This document shows positions 45,897 to 54,205 of a stretch of 64,000 nucleotides of DNA, one piece after another (position 1 is the first letter of the stretch; each line of letters starts with the position of its first letter). The stretch is from an uncultured SAR86 cluster bacterium (GTDB lineage: Bacteria > Pseudomonadota > Gammaproteobacteria > Magnimaribacterales > D2472). Below the pieces are notes generated by a model. The model was not told the DNA's origin. It made no database searches and worked only from the letters and a program-made list of their open reading frames with translations. The position numbers were made by a program, and so were the translations under genes. Where the stretch lies: NCBI GenBank assembly GCA_902538705.1, contig CACBGD010000001.1, positions 1 through 64,000 of the forward strand. The letters are read 5' to 3'.

Positions 45897-46922
45897 TTAA
45901 TCTTTTAGCCTATTAATAAGCAATCTCTCAAAATTTTTCTTTGAGTTCTCAACTTTCTCTTGAATATTAGTTTCTCCCCTTAGAAAAAATTTATCTATGC
46001 TTTGAATATCACACCTCTCAATGAATCCCAAACTTTCATATTTCATAATTATCTGTGAATACTTTTCTGGAGCTTTAATGTTTTGAGGAAAAATAGAAGC
46101 AACTTTCTTACCAGATGAAATTGCTTCAGAAATCATTGTTGAGCTATCTTCAGTCACAAAAATATCATGAGCAAGATATAGGAGATGATCAAATTTACCT
46201 CTGGCTTTTTCACTATGAAAAAGCACTGACATGGAGACCTCAAATCTTTCTTTTATTAAGTTCTCTATTTCCTTGGGAGTTCTTCTTGAAGTTATAAACA
46301 AAGGGTTGCTTTCTTTGGTTTCACAAAAAGAAGAAAAATTATCTATTAATTCTATCCACTCTCTTTTTGTATAAGTATATCCAATCCCATCACCTCCGAG
46401 CACCAGTAAAGAGAATTTGATTCCTTCAATTCCTTTTTCAGAAATAAATTTAGTGCCTAGCTCTTTGCATGTTTTTGGATCAAACTGATTAGGCACAATT
46501 TCTGGGACTAAGTTTGAAGGCGATGTAGATACTTTGCTCGAAGTAATATATGCGCTGAAGTCTGATATTTTCCAGTCCCTTGGAGTGCTTAAATGAATAT
46601 TTTTAACCTTTAGTGTTTTAGAAATCGCTAAATTTAAAGGGGCAAGATTGGCGCCTCCAGAAATAATGACATCAACTTCATTCACTGACGCGAACTTATA
46701 ACAAAACAAAATAAGTTTTCTAGATATAAAATTAGGATATTTTGAAAGCTTTCTTGACAATAGCCTAAGTAGACCCCTTAAAAAATGTATCTTCCATCTC
46801 ACACTTACGGTCTTTGTCGAAACATCGTACCCAGCATCTCTTAAAGTTTTTATAACTCCAAGAACTTGACCATCGTGGCCTGCCACTCCTTCACTAAGGT
46901 GACATATTCTAATTTTCATCAC
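45897..46922 (-). CDS. ELM1/GtrOC1-family glycosyltransferase-like protein
   Basis: A 341-residue protein of the ELM1 (mitochondrial fission) family, which has a glycosyltransferase-like fold. SEGVAGHDGQVLGV at the N-terminus, VISGGANLAPLNLA, LVLGGDGIGYTYT and VTEDSSTMISEAISSGK are the matches. It may act in envelope glycan synthesis. It overlaps the adjacent GT4 gene by 14 bases. Confidence 0.8.
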   Translation of the reverse strand: MMKIRICHLSEGVAGHDGQVLGVIKTLRDAGYDVSTKTVSVRWKIHFLRGLLRLLSRKLSKYPNFISRKLILFCYKFASVNEVDVIISGGANLAPLNLAISKTLKVKNIHLSTPRDWKISDFSAYITSSKVSTSPSNLVPEIVPNQFDPKTCKELGTKFISEKGIEGIKFSLLVLGGDGIGYTYTKREWIELIDNFSSFCETKESNPLFITSRRTPKEIENLIKERFEVSMSVLFHSEKARGKFDHLLYLAHDIFVTEDSSTMISEAISSGKKVASIFPQNIKAPEKYSQIIMKYESLGFIERCDIQSIDKFFLRGETNIQEKVENSKKNFERLLINRLKD

Positions 46923-47943
46923 TAATAAGTCGCTTAAGGTCAGCTGATAATCTTTTTAAACTAAAATTATTTTCTATGTTTGCCTGGGCATTCTTAGATA
47001 ACAGATTCCTATAATCTTTATCTTGAAGTCTTGAAATTGCCTCTACTATTTGATTGGGTGATGAGAAGTCCACTAATATCCCACCACGATCTTCAGGCAA
47101 GCCACCAAATATTTGTAACGCACCATCAGTTTTTGTAGAAATGACAGGAAGACCATTCATCATAGCCTCGCCAATAATTAATCCAAATGGCTCAATTAAC
47201 GAAGGTAAACAAAAAATGTCATATTTAGTAAATTCGTCTTTTAGATTTGGGCACCAGCCCATTAGTGAAATATTTCCAAGCTCAAGTTCATTTATTTTAT
47301 TCGCTAATTTGCTTTGAAGTGGGCCCTCCCCATAAAGACTGATTTGTGCTGGAATTTCCTCTTGTTTAAGCATTACTGCAGCATCTAAAAGATCTTCAAA
47401 ACCTTTTTTTTGTATAAATCTTCCAGCAGCAATAATTTCTAAATGCCTAGAGTTTGCCCTATAGTTTTGAATTTTTGGTTTTATTAAATCAAACCCATGA
47501 CAAATGACAATATTTTTTGAGACGTTATCAGGATATTTTTTTAAAAATCTACTTAGTCCCGATTGAGTAATAAATATGTTGTATGCCTTGTGATTAGTAT
47601 TTCTAAGTTTGCCGGAATGATTAATTAGGCCTGTTTTGTTAAAAAAATTACTAAAATGTTTGAGTAACTTTGAATTATGAATAAATATCCACTTACTTTT
47701 CTTTAAGTGTTTTGCTATATCCGGCCTAAAAATAAATTTTGTATAAATATGAAAATATAAACTTTTCTTATTGAGTTCCAATATTTCTACATTGGAATGA
47801 TCTTGCAAAACCTCTATGGCATCAGCATGTTTTGGGAGTACTACTAAGTGTTTTTCATGTATAAGATTGAGTGCCTTTGAGTATGAGATCAGGCTATTTG
47901 CAATCCCCCCTTTATTTCTATCAACAGTTACAGAAACTATCAT
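46909..47943 (-). CDS. Glycosyltransferase family 4 protein
   Basis: A 344-residue GT-B glycosyltransferase. AAGRFIQKKGFEDLLDA and the C-terminal PSLIEPFGLIIGEAMMNGLPVISTKTDG, with the EX7E motif, mark the sugar-nucleotide site. It likely adds a sugar to LPS or a surface glycan; donor and acceptor are unknown. Operon with the ELM1-type gene downstream. Confidence 0.9.
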   Translation of the reverse strand: MIVSVTVDRNKGGIANSLISYSKALNLIHEKHLVVLPKHADAIEVLQDHSNVEILELNKKSLYFHIYTKFIFRPDIAKHLKKSKWIFIHNSKLLKHFSNFFNKTGLINHSGKLRNTNHKAYNIFITQSGLSRFLKKYPDNVSKNIVICHGFDLIKPKIQNYRANSRHLEIIAAGRFIQKKGFEDLLDAAVMLKQEEIPAQISLYGEGPLQSKLANKINELELGNISLMGWCPNLKDEFTKYDIFCLPSLIEPFGLIIGEAMMNGLPVISTKTDGALQIFGGLPEDRGGILVDFSSPNQIVEAISRLQDKDYRNLLSKNAQANIENNFSLKRLSADLKRLISDEN

Positions 47944-47958
47944 TTTTAGCCTTTATAT

Positions 47959-49713
47959 TTAATTTTTATAACTTTTTCTTCTTCTTATAAAGAAAATAAC
48001 TATAAATGCAATAAATATAATAAGAAAGATTGCTCTCCATAAGAGGGGAAGATAATTCCTTTTAAAGGTGTTTACTGTCATTTCTTCTGCCCACCCATAA
48101 TCTTGTGGTAACTCTATAACGCCATTTTTTTCGACATAAATATCATAATCTTTTAATAGCTCAAAAAGCTTATCTGGCATTTTGGATGCTAAATTTTGTG
48201 TTTCACCAGGATCTTTATAAAGATTGTATAGCTCCCACTCATTCGATCCATGTGGAGGTCTATTTCTTACTATTTTGTAATTGCCTTTAAAGAGAGCTGA
48301 GTTGCCGGTTACTTCTAAACCAATCGCTTCTGAGTCTGTATAGTTATTTTCATTAGCTCCAGCAAGAGAATTTTTAAGTGATTTACCAATTATTCTCTGA
48401 TCAACCTCCTCAAATACCATGTCACTAATTGTTGCAGCAATATCTGTAACAAATGCAAAATTATGATTTTTTCCTTTTTTAACTCCTGGCCCACTAATTA
48501 TAAGTGGCACTCTAAGGCCGCCTTCAGACATATGGAATTTAAATAAATGACTTGGGCTTGCTGTTGCTTGAGCAAACTCAGTTCCAATGTAAACATAACT
48601 ATCTTGATCACCTAGAGTCTCATAATCACGATCATAAATAGTTGTTTTTATCCAATCTCGCCAGGGCTTATGATCACTTGGATCATTTCCTTCAGGTCCA
48701 TTATCTGCAGTTACTATGAAGATTGTGTTTTCATAAAGGCCCTCCTCTTTTAGATAGTTTATGAATCTACCAATGTGGAAGTCCATTGCATCCAACATGC
48801 CAGCGAAAACAGCCATACTTTTGATAAACATTTTTTTATCTTCTTGAGTTGTATCAGACCAGCTATCAAAACTAGAAAAAGAATCAACAATATCTTTATC
48901 TGCTGAGAAAATCCCTTTTTCGACCGCTTGTTTTCTTCTAAGTTCTCTCAGAACCTCCCAGCCATCTTCATACGTTGTTAAATATTTATCTATAAACTCC
49001 TGAGGAGCCTGCAGTGGTATGTGTTGGGCTTGAAATGATAAGTATGCAAAAAATGGAGATTCTGATTCCTTATCTTCTTTAATAAATTCAATCATTTGAT
49101 CTACAAAAAATTCACTTGAATAAAAGTCTTCGGGGAGCGTGGCCTCCTTTCCATTTTTGAACCAAGGTGATTCTAAATAATATGGGAGATAAGAGTGATG
49201 ACTGAAGTTATTACCTCCAGTAGCATCTAAAATGAATGTTTTATCAAAACCTCGGTTATATGGAAGTGCTGCTGTCTCCTCTCCGCCAAAAGCCAAGTGC
49301 CATTTTCCTGTCATATATGATTTATAACCGGCTGGTTTAAGTATTTCTGCAAGTGTGAGAGCATCATCTCTTAAATACCCTTCATAACCAGGAGTGTTTC
49401 TATATTTCCAGGGCATGACTTCTGGGATCATTGGGATTCCCGTATTGTGGTTATCCATTCCAGTGAGTAGCATAGCTCTCGAGGGGGCACACTCTGGTGT
49501 TGTATGGTAATTTGTAAACAGCATCCCTTCATTGGCTAAAGTATCCATATTTGGTGTGTCGATCTCACCGCCGAATGCCTGCAAATCAGTTAAACCAAGG
49601 TCATCAATTAAAATTAAAACAATATTTGGTTTGCTTGCAGCAATAGTGTTTAGCGAAGCAAATAAAAGAAAAATGAAGGGTATTTGAAATAAAAAATTAT
49701 TTTTGTTTAACAT
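47959..49713 (-). CDS. Membrane-anchored arylsulfatase
   Basis: A 584-residue sulfatase with a signal peptide (1-26) and a C-terminal transmembrane helix with basic tail (about 555-584). The metal ligands are in LIDDLG, and the formylglycine motif is CAPSR (Cys75), followed by the GKWHLAFG stretch. TADNGPEG is the second metal site. Sulfatases of this type release sulfate from glycans or steroid esters. No formylglycine-generating enzyme gene is in the window. Confidence 0.92.
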   Translation of the reverse strand: MLNKNNFLFQIPFIFLLFASLNTIAASKPNIVLILIDDLGLTDLQAFGGEIDTPNMDTLANEGMLFTNYHTTPECAPSRAMLLTGMDNHNTGIPMIPEVMPWKYRNTPGYEGYLRDDALTLAEILKPAGYKSYMTGKWHLAFGGEETAALPYNRGFDKTFILDATGGNNFSHHSYLPYYLESPWFKNGKEATLPEDFYSSEFFVDQMIEFIKEDKESESPFFAYLSFQAQHIPLQAPQEFIDKYLTTYEDGWEVLRELRRKQAVEKGIFSADKDIVDSFSSFDSWSDTTQEDKKMFIKSMAVFAGMLDAMDFHIGRFINYLKEEGLYENTIFIVTADNGPEGNDPSDHKPWRDWIKTTIYDRDYETLGDQDSYVYIGTEFAQATASPSHLFKFHMSEGGLRVPLIISGPGVKKGKNHNFAFVTDIAATISDMVFEEVDQRIIGKSLKNSLAGANENNYTDSEAIGLEVTGNSALFKGNYKIVRNRPPHGSNEWELYNLYKDPGETQNLASKMPDKLFELLKDYDIYVEKNGVIELPQDYGWAEEMTVNTFKRNYLPLLWRAIFLIIFIAFIVIFFIRRRKSYKN

Positions 49714-49750
49714 TTTTAAATTTAGTTATTCACTCAATATCATTATGTTT

Positions 49751-50233
49751 CTAGCATTTACTCCATACAAGGATATCCTTAAATCCATCAAATTCTGCGG
49801 AAAGTTCTAATATATTATTTTCTGATGAAAATTTATGTTTTCTTGTAAGAGTTGTATTTACCCACTGAGGTAGGAGGCTTACCTCCACATTATGATAAAC
49901 ATTAGTATCATCGGCCTCATATCTGCCTGCATAAGATACATAACCGTTAGCAGCTAAGAAAAAATTTTTAACTACTTCATGAGTATCTTCCTCTAGCACA
50001 GTATTGTTTTTTAGTTCATAGACTATCTTTGATATTTTTGATCTGTTGTCAGAAACATGAGAGCGATCTTTTTGCATCAATGTGGCAGACATCCAGCCCT
50101 CAGGATGGTAGATCAAAAACCCATTTACTTTGCCCAAAAAAGGGTATGTCTCTTTTCCATCTGGCTTTAAAACAAACCATTTGTTGAGTTTCCATGTCCC
50201 AATAAATTTTTGTACTAAATTTTTTTTATTCAT
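49751..50233 (-). CDS. Lipocalin-like domain protein
   Basis: A 160-residue protein resembling the bacterial lipocalin-like domain (PF13924 type). FIGTWKLNKWFVLKPDGKE is the typical first strand, and GFLIYHPEGWMSATL the second. It has no signal peptide. The ligand is unknown. Confidence 0.78.
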   Translation of the reverse strand: MNKKNLVQKFIGTWKLNKWFVLKPDGKETYPFLGKVNGFLIYHPEGWMSATLMQKDRSHVSDNRSKISKIVYELKNNTVLEEDTHEVVKNFFLAANGYVSYAGRYEADDTNVYHNVEVSLLPQWVNTTLTRKHKFSSENNILELSAEFDGFKDILVWSKC

Positions 50234-50245
50234 TTTTTATAATTA

Positions 50246-50734
50246 TTAATCGGCGCTTTGAGTCTGCAAACCAACATCTACAGCAATTGAGTTAGGAACA
50301 AGCATGGTTAAAGCATAGTGAACTATCTTCCATTCACCATCAATTAGTTGGACAACACCGGTCCCTCTGCAATGTCCTAACTTTTCATTAAACAAGATCT
50401 CATCAAACCAGCGCATGTCCTTGTTTCCCTCCCAGTTACGCTCAATCACTGAATAGCTCCACCCATTACCATCATCAAAAGCTGGCTTAGCATAAGCTTT
50501 AAATTCTTCTATAGTCCATCGCTCCGTCTTATCTGTTCCAAGAAAAATAGCATTTGTGCTATATCGATCAAAGTAGGTTTCAAAATTTCCCTCATGTGCG
50601 TCTAAATGAAGGCCATCTACAAGAGCATTAATTGCATTAAGCTGGTCATCAGGTACTAAGACATTTTTAGGTGAGCATGATATTAAAAATGTCATTGAGA
50701 CAATTAAGAAAAATTTGTTAGGCTTCATTTTCAT
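50246..50734 (-). CDS. SnoaL/NTF2-like lipoprotein
   Basis: About 162 residues with a lipobox LISC and an NTF2-like cone fold (NALVDGLHLDAHEGNFETYFDRYSTNAIFLGTD is the signature part, seen in shortened form). The start is taken at 50734 (MKMKPNKFF), because an earlier ATG at 50764 would add unlikely residues before the signal. Enzymatic role unknown. Confidence 0.75.
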   Translation of the reverse strand: MKMKPNKFFLIVSMTFLISCSPKNVLVPDDQLNAINALVDGLHLDAHEGNFETYFDRYSTNAIFLGTDKTERWTIEEFKAYAKPAFDDGNGWSYSVIERNWEGNKDMRWFDEILFNEKLGHCRGTGVVQLIDGEWKIVHYALTMLVPNSIAVDVGLQTQSAD

Positions 50735-50741
50735 ATAGATA

Positions 50742-51020
50742 TTATTCAAACACAGTAAGCGCAAAAATTGCTAAAACAAAAATAGTTATAAAAATGAGGA
50801 AGTCCAATTGATTTTGAAAAGATGACGGTTTAAATGAGTAATAATAGCGAGCTAATAAGCCTATCCAAGTCAAATAAGCCAATAATGTGAGTATTTTTTG
50901 CAGGAAGGCATTTACTATAAAATAGGGGAAAATTCCAAATATAAAAAACATAAAAAAAGCAGTTGTTATCCCGCCAACAAATGATTCGTTTTCAAGAAGA
51001 ATCTTTAACTTCTCTTTCAA
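50742..51020 (-). CDS. Small membrane protein, paralogue of 53877-54083
   Basis: A 92-residue protein with about three hydrophobic segments. ESFVGGITTAFFMFFIFGIFP resembles SNSFVGGTLTVFFCIFTVGIIP in the protein at 53877-54083, so the two are paralogues. Both start MKE and lie next to sulfatase genes. Unknown function. Confidence 0.65.
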   Translation of the reverse strand: MKEKLKILLENESFVGGITTAFFMFFIFGIFPYFIVNAFLQKILTLLAYLTWIGLLARYYYSFKPSSFQNQLDFLIFITIFVLAIFALTVFE

Positions 51021-51033
51021 GGCTTAGTTAGAT

Positions 51034-51303
51034 TTACAGTTCAAAAGTTTCATCAAGAATAAACATCTCGACACCACCGGTAATTTTATCCTCTGACATT
51101 GCCTCTGCAGTTGCTGGATCATTAAATATTCTTAAGAATTCATCAACATCATTTGTTTCAAAAACAGCAATTACCGTTTTATCATTTGCTGCTCCCATGT
51201 GGGCAAGTGATACGCCCTGACTTTTAAATAAGTCAACGTGGGTTTTAAATTTTTCTCTCCAGTGATCAACGCTTTCAACTTCTGCTCTTACTGCTATCAA
51301 CAT
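51034..51303 (-). CDS. Small dimeric alpha/beta-barrel domain protein
   Basis: An 89-residue protein resembling small ferredoxin-like domains of the antibiotic biosynthesis monooxygenase or DUF3764 sort (VDHWREKFKTHVDLFKSQG and VIAVFETNDVDEFLRIF). A dimeric barrel fold is likely; the role is unknown. Confidence 0.65.
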   Translation of the reverse strand: MLIAVRAEVESVDHWREKFKTHVDLFKSQGVSLAHMGAANDKTVIAVFETNDVDEFLRIFNDPATAEAMSEDKITGGVEMFILDETFEL

Positions 51304-51336
51304 TTGCTGCCTCCTTTAATTATTATCAACTTTGTT

Positions 51337-52023
51337 TCATCGCCTTAGAAGTATAACAATCCAACGACTAAGGTTTAGAATATCAGCTAATGCGGCCGAC
51401 ACATAGGTAAGGGCCGCAGCCCTCAAAATATGACTAGCAGCTTTTTCTTCGGACTGTGATACGTAGTTACCTTCTCTTAATAGGGGGAGCGCTTTAGAAA
51501 AACTTGCGTCAAATTCAATTGGCAGGGTCACTGCATGAATCATCATGCGTGCGGTGAAACCAGATAGCCCTAGGAGAAGCAATAAAGAAAATGGCATTGG
51601 ATGACGTGTAATAATTCCAATCACCGGCGACAAAGAGATAATGACAGCACTCCAGCGAGCCACTTTATCAACAATTGGAATCATCTTTGTTCTAGTAGCT
51701 AGACGTTTATCGCCTTGTTGATCTTGGATTGCATGTCCAACTTCATGAGCAGCAATAGCAATTGCAGTTAAGGATTTAGATTCATAATGTTCTCGCGAAA
51801 GCCTAACTTTTTTTTCAATTGGATCATAATGATCTCCTAACTCAGTTACTTCGACGTCCACATCATTTAGTGAAAATTTTTCGATTAAGTGCTTTGCAAG
51901 CTCTCCCCCAGTTCCTGGAATTTCGGGTTTTTCTGATGAATACCTCCACATAACCATCTTCACCCATAAAGATGGTCCAAATATTATCGCTATAACTATT
52001 AACGCGCCCGCAACAAAAACCAT
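51337..52023 (-). CDS. Zinc metallopeptidase, YugP family
   Basis: A 228-residue membrane metallopeptidase. The zinc motif is HEVGHAIQD (about 92-100) following TAIAIAA. An N-terminal helix anchors it, and two more hydrophobic segments lie at about 125-165 and the C-terminus. SRWIVILLRR ends the protein. It probably acts in membrane protein quality control; the role is inferred. Confidence 0.9.
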   Translation of the reverse strand: MVFVAGALIVIAIIFGPSLWVKMVMWRYSSEKPEIPGTGGELAKHLIEKFSLNDVDVEVTELGDHYDPIEKKVRLSREHYESKSLTAIAIAAHEVGHAIQDQQGDKRLATRTKMIPIVDKVARWSAVIISLSPVIGIITRHPMPFSLLLLLGLSGFTARMMIHAVTLPIEFDASFSKALPLLREGNYVSQSEEKAASHILRAAALTYVSAALADILNLSRWIVILLRR

Positions 52024-52120
52024 ACTTTATGCTCTTAAAAAAATCTTTGATTTGATATTAAAATTACCTTATCAAAGATTCTTTTAAAACTCTAAATAAG
52101 TTTTATAGTGATCTAAAACT

Positions 52121-53782
52121 CTATAGGATATCTTGACCAGTATTTACAAGAGATACAATTTTTGTTTCGCTTTCTTTCCAACCATACCTAACAGCTTTGA
52201 TGTAAATTTTTCTATTTTTTCTTATTTTAATGGGATCGGAATAAACTTCCCAATTATTGCCATCGTAAGAGAATCCAATCGAAGCATTTACACTATCTTT
52301 TTTGTTCTTTAAATACAAAAATCCATCGCTAATGCTATGCAGGGGTTGAGCAGTTCGGGGCTGAGAATTTCCAGGCCAGAAAACTTCTATTAAATCGTCT
52401 TCTTCTAATTCTCCATAAAAGTCATTCCTCTCTATCCATTCCTCAAGGATATTCTCTAACGACTTAGCTACTTCTATATAATTAGGATCGTAAGCGAGAT
52501 TATTAATTTCATAAGGATCTTTATTCAAATCATATAACTGCAATTCAGGAATGAGTTCCATCCATAATTTTTGAATTTCATTAAGTTCATTATTCTCATA
52601 CATTTTTCTTAATTCTTTCATCGACATAAGATTTTCTCTGAATGATAGCTTTTGTGCACCTACAATCCCTAAAGAATAGTTTTTAATTAATTTATATTCC
52701 TTATTTCGTACTGCACGCGTTTTACCTTTAAAATTGTCTAGCCTGTCTCTAGCAGCAAAAATATATTCATTTTTTTCTTTTCCAAAAATTGATTTCCCAT
52801 CCATATAACTCGGTATTGGAATTCCAGCTAGATCAAGAACTGTTGGTGCAATATCTAGAAAAGATACAAGATCATAAATTTTTTCATGTGGTTTGTACCA
52901 CGTTGAAAATTTTTCTGGTACGAGGACCAAAAATGGAACATTAATGCCAGTATCAAATAATTCCCTTTTATATCTTGGTAAACCATCGCCATGGTCAGAA
53001 GTAAAAATAATGATAGTTTGATCAAGAATATTATCATTTCTAAGCTGCTCAATTATTTCTTTTACTTCAATATCAAGTATATAAATGTTGTTATAGGTCC
53101 TTGCAATATCCTTTCTTACCTCATAAGTGTTAGGTAAAAATGGAGGCACTATTACATCTTCGGGTTTTACTGGGGTCTCATAAAACATTTGTTTTGTCTG
53201 CTGAACTAGTTTTATAGCTTCTGTATCTAAGGAGTTCATTAATCCTCTAAAAATTCCACTTTCATGCGTAATTGATAAATTAATCATGCCAAAAAAAGGA
53301 TCAGAGTTTTTTCTATTCCTCCAACCAAATTTTTCTTTTTCTGAATTCCAAATTGTGAAAGGACCACTACCTGGAAATACTCCACTAAATTGGTAATCAA
53401 GCTTGTCGTTTGTGAAAGTGAAATATCCATGTTTCCTTAAAATCTCAGGAAACGCCTTAATGTGTGCTTCTGGAACTGCAAGATAGGGAACGCTTCCACC
53501 AGAACTGGTTCTCATATGCATTGAACCAATTGATATTTGATTCTTCCCTGTTAATAAAGCAGATCTGCTGCAGGCACAAACACCGGCAGTAGTGAAAGCA
53601 TTCATAAAAGAAGTCCCTTTTTCCACAAGCTCATCTAAATTTGGAGTAACTGCAATTCTATCTCCTAGCGCATTAATTCTTAGACTCATGTCGTCTGCCA
53701 TTATTACCAGGATATTTGGTCTTTCATCAGAAAAAATTTCTAGGGAGATTATTACAAATAAAATCGTTAAAACGGTTCTCAT
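52121..53782 (-). CDS. Exported sulfatase with unusual active-site motif and C-terminal domain
   Basis: A 553-residue sulfatase. The signal peptide is about 1-18, and the metal site is MADDMS. The modification motif reads CACSR (Cys69), where the third place is normally Pro or Ala. TSDHGDG is the second metal site. The last ~60 residues (GFSYDGNNWEVYSDP...) look like a chitobiase/hexosaminidase C-terminal-type beta domain. It is likely active on a glycan sulfate, if Cys69 can still be converted to formylglycine. Confidence 0.88.
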   Translation of the reverse strand: MRTVLTILFVIISLEIFSDERPNILVIMADDMSLRINALGDRIAVTPNLDELVEKGTSFMNAFTTAGVCACSRSALLTGKNQISIGSMHMRTSSGGSVPYLAVPEAHIKAFPEILRKHGYFTFTNDKLDYQFSGVFPGSGPFTIWNSEKEKFGWRNRKNSDPFFGMINLSITHESGIFRGLMNSLDTEAIKLVQQTKQMFYETPVKPEDVIVPPFLPNTYEVRKDIARTYNNIYILDIEVKEIIEQLRNDNILDQTIIIFTSDHGDGLPRYKRELFDTGINVPFLVLVPEKFSTWYKPHEKIYDLVSFLDIAPTVLDLAGIPIPSYMDGKSIFGKEKNEYIFAARDRLDNFKGKTRAVRNKEYKLIKNYSLGIVGAQKLSFRENLMSMKELRKMYENNELNEIQKLWMELIPELQLYDLNKDPYEINNLAYDPNYIEVAKSLENILEEWIERNDFYGELEEDDLIEVFWPGNSQPRTAQPLHSISDGFLYLKNKKDSVNASIGFSYDGNNWEVYSDPIKIRKNRKIYIKAVRYGWKESETKIVSLVNTGQDIL

Positions 53783-53788
53783 TAGAAA

Positions 53789-53884
53789 CTATCCAATCAT
53801 AAGAAGCATAAATATCCATCCAAGGTTAAAACCTATTAATGTCCAAAAGAGTGCTTTTCTATCAAAATTTATTTTTTTATTCAT
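53789..53884 (-). CDS. 31-residue single-helix membrane peptide
   Basis: A mini-ORF overlapping the end of the 68-residue gene by 8 bases. It reads MNKKINFDRKALFWTLIGFN and then GWIFMLLMIG, one transmembrane helix after a basic N-terminus. Its tight link to the upstream gene and the sulfatase suggests translation. I do not recognise a family. Confidence 0.5.
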   Translation of the reverse strand: MNKKINFDRKALFWTLIGFNLGWIFMLLMIG

Positions 53885-54083
53885 TATTTTTTAAAAGTTG
53901 TTTTCTATAAAAAAGGATGCCGATCCAAATCGAAAAAGTAAAAGCCTCAAGGGTTATCATCAAATTAAAATTTCTAACAAAATCAGGGATAATACCAACT
54001 GTGAAGATGCAGAAAAATACTGTTAATGTTCCACCAACAAAAGAATTACTTTTTTTAAGATAGGTATGAAATATTTCTTTCAT
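53877..54083 (-). CDS. Small membrane protein, paralogue of 50742-51020
   Basis: A 68-residue protein with two hydrophobic segments, similar to the 92-residue protein at 50742-51020 in its N-terminal half. Its ATG overlaps the TGA of a truncated flavoprotein fragment. Function unknown. Confidence 0.6.
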   Translation of the reverse strand: MKEIFHTYLKKSNSFVGGTLTVFFCIFTVGIIPDFVRNFNLMITLEAFTFSIWIGILFYRKQLLKNNE

Positions 54084-54202
54084 CTTAAATCACTGTTTCC
54101 TTCTAAAATAGAAAATGACTTATTTGGACAACTTTTTTTAAGGTTATAGCCAGCAGCTATTCCAGATATACCAGCACCAACTATTACTACATCTTTATGC
54201 AT
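54080..54202 (-). pseudogene. N-terminal fragment of a flavin monooxygenase or amine-oxidase-type flavoprotein
   Basis: A 40-residue ORF starts MHKDVVIVGAGISGIAAGYN, the dinucleotide motif of FAD enzymes, then LKKSCPNKSFSILEGNSDLR and stops. Full-length family members are more than 400 residues long, so this is a truncated remnant. The stop TGA overlaps the ATG of the next small gene. Confidence 0.7.
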
Positions 54203-54205
54203 AGC

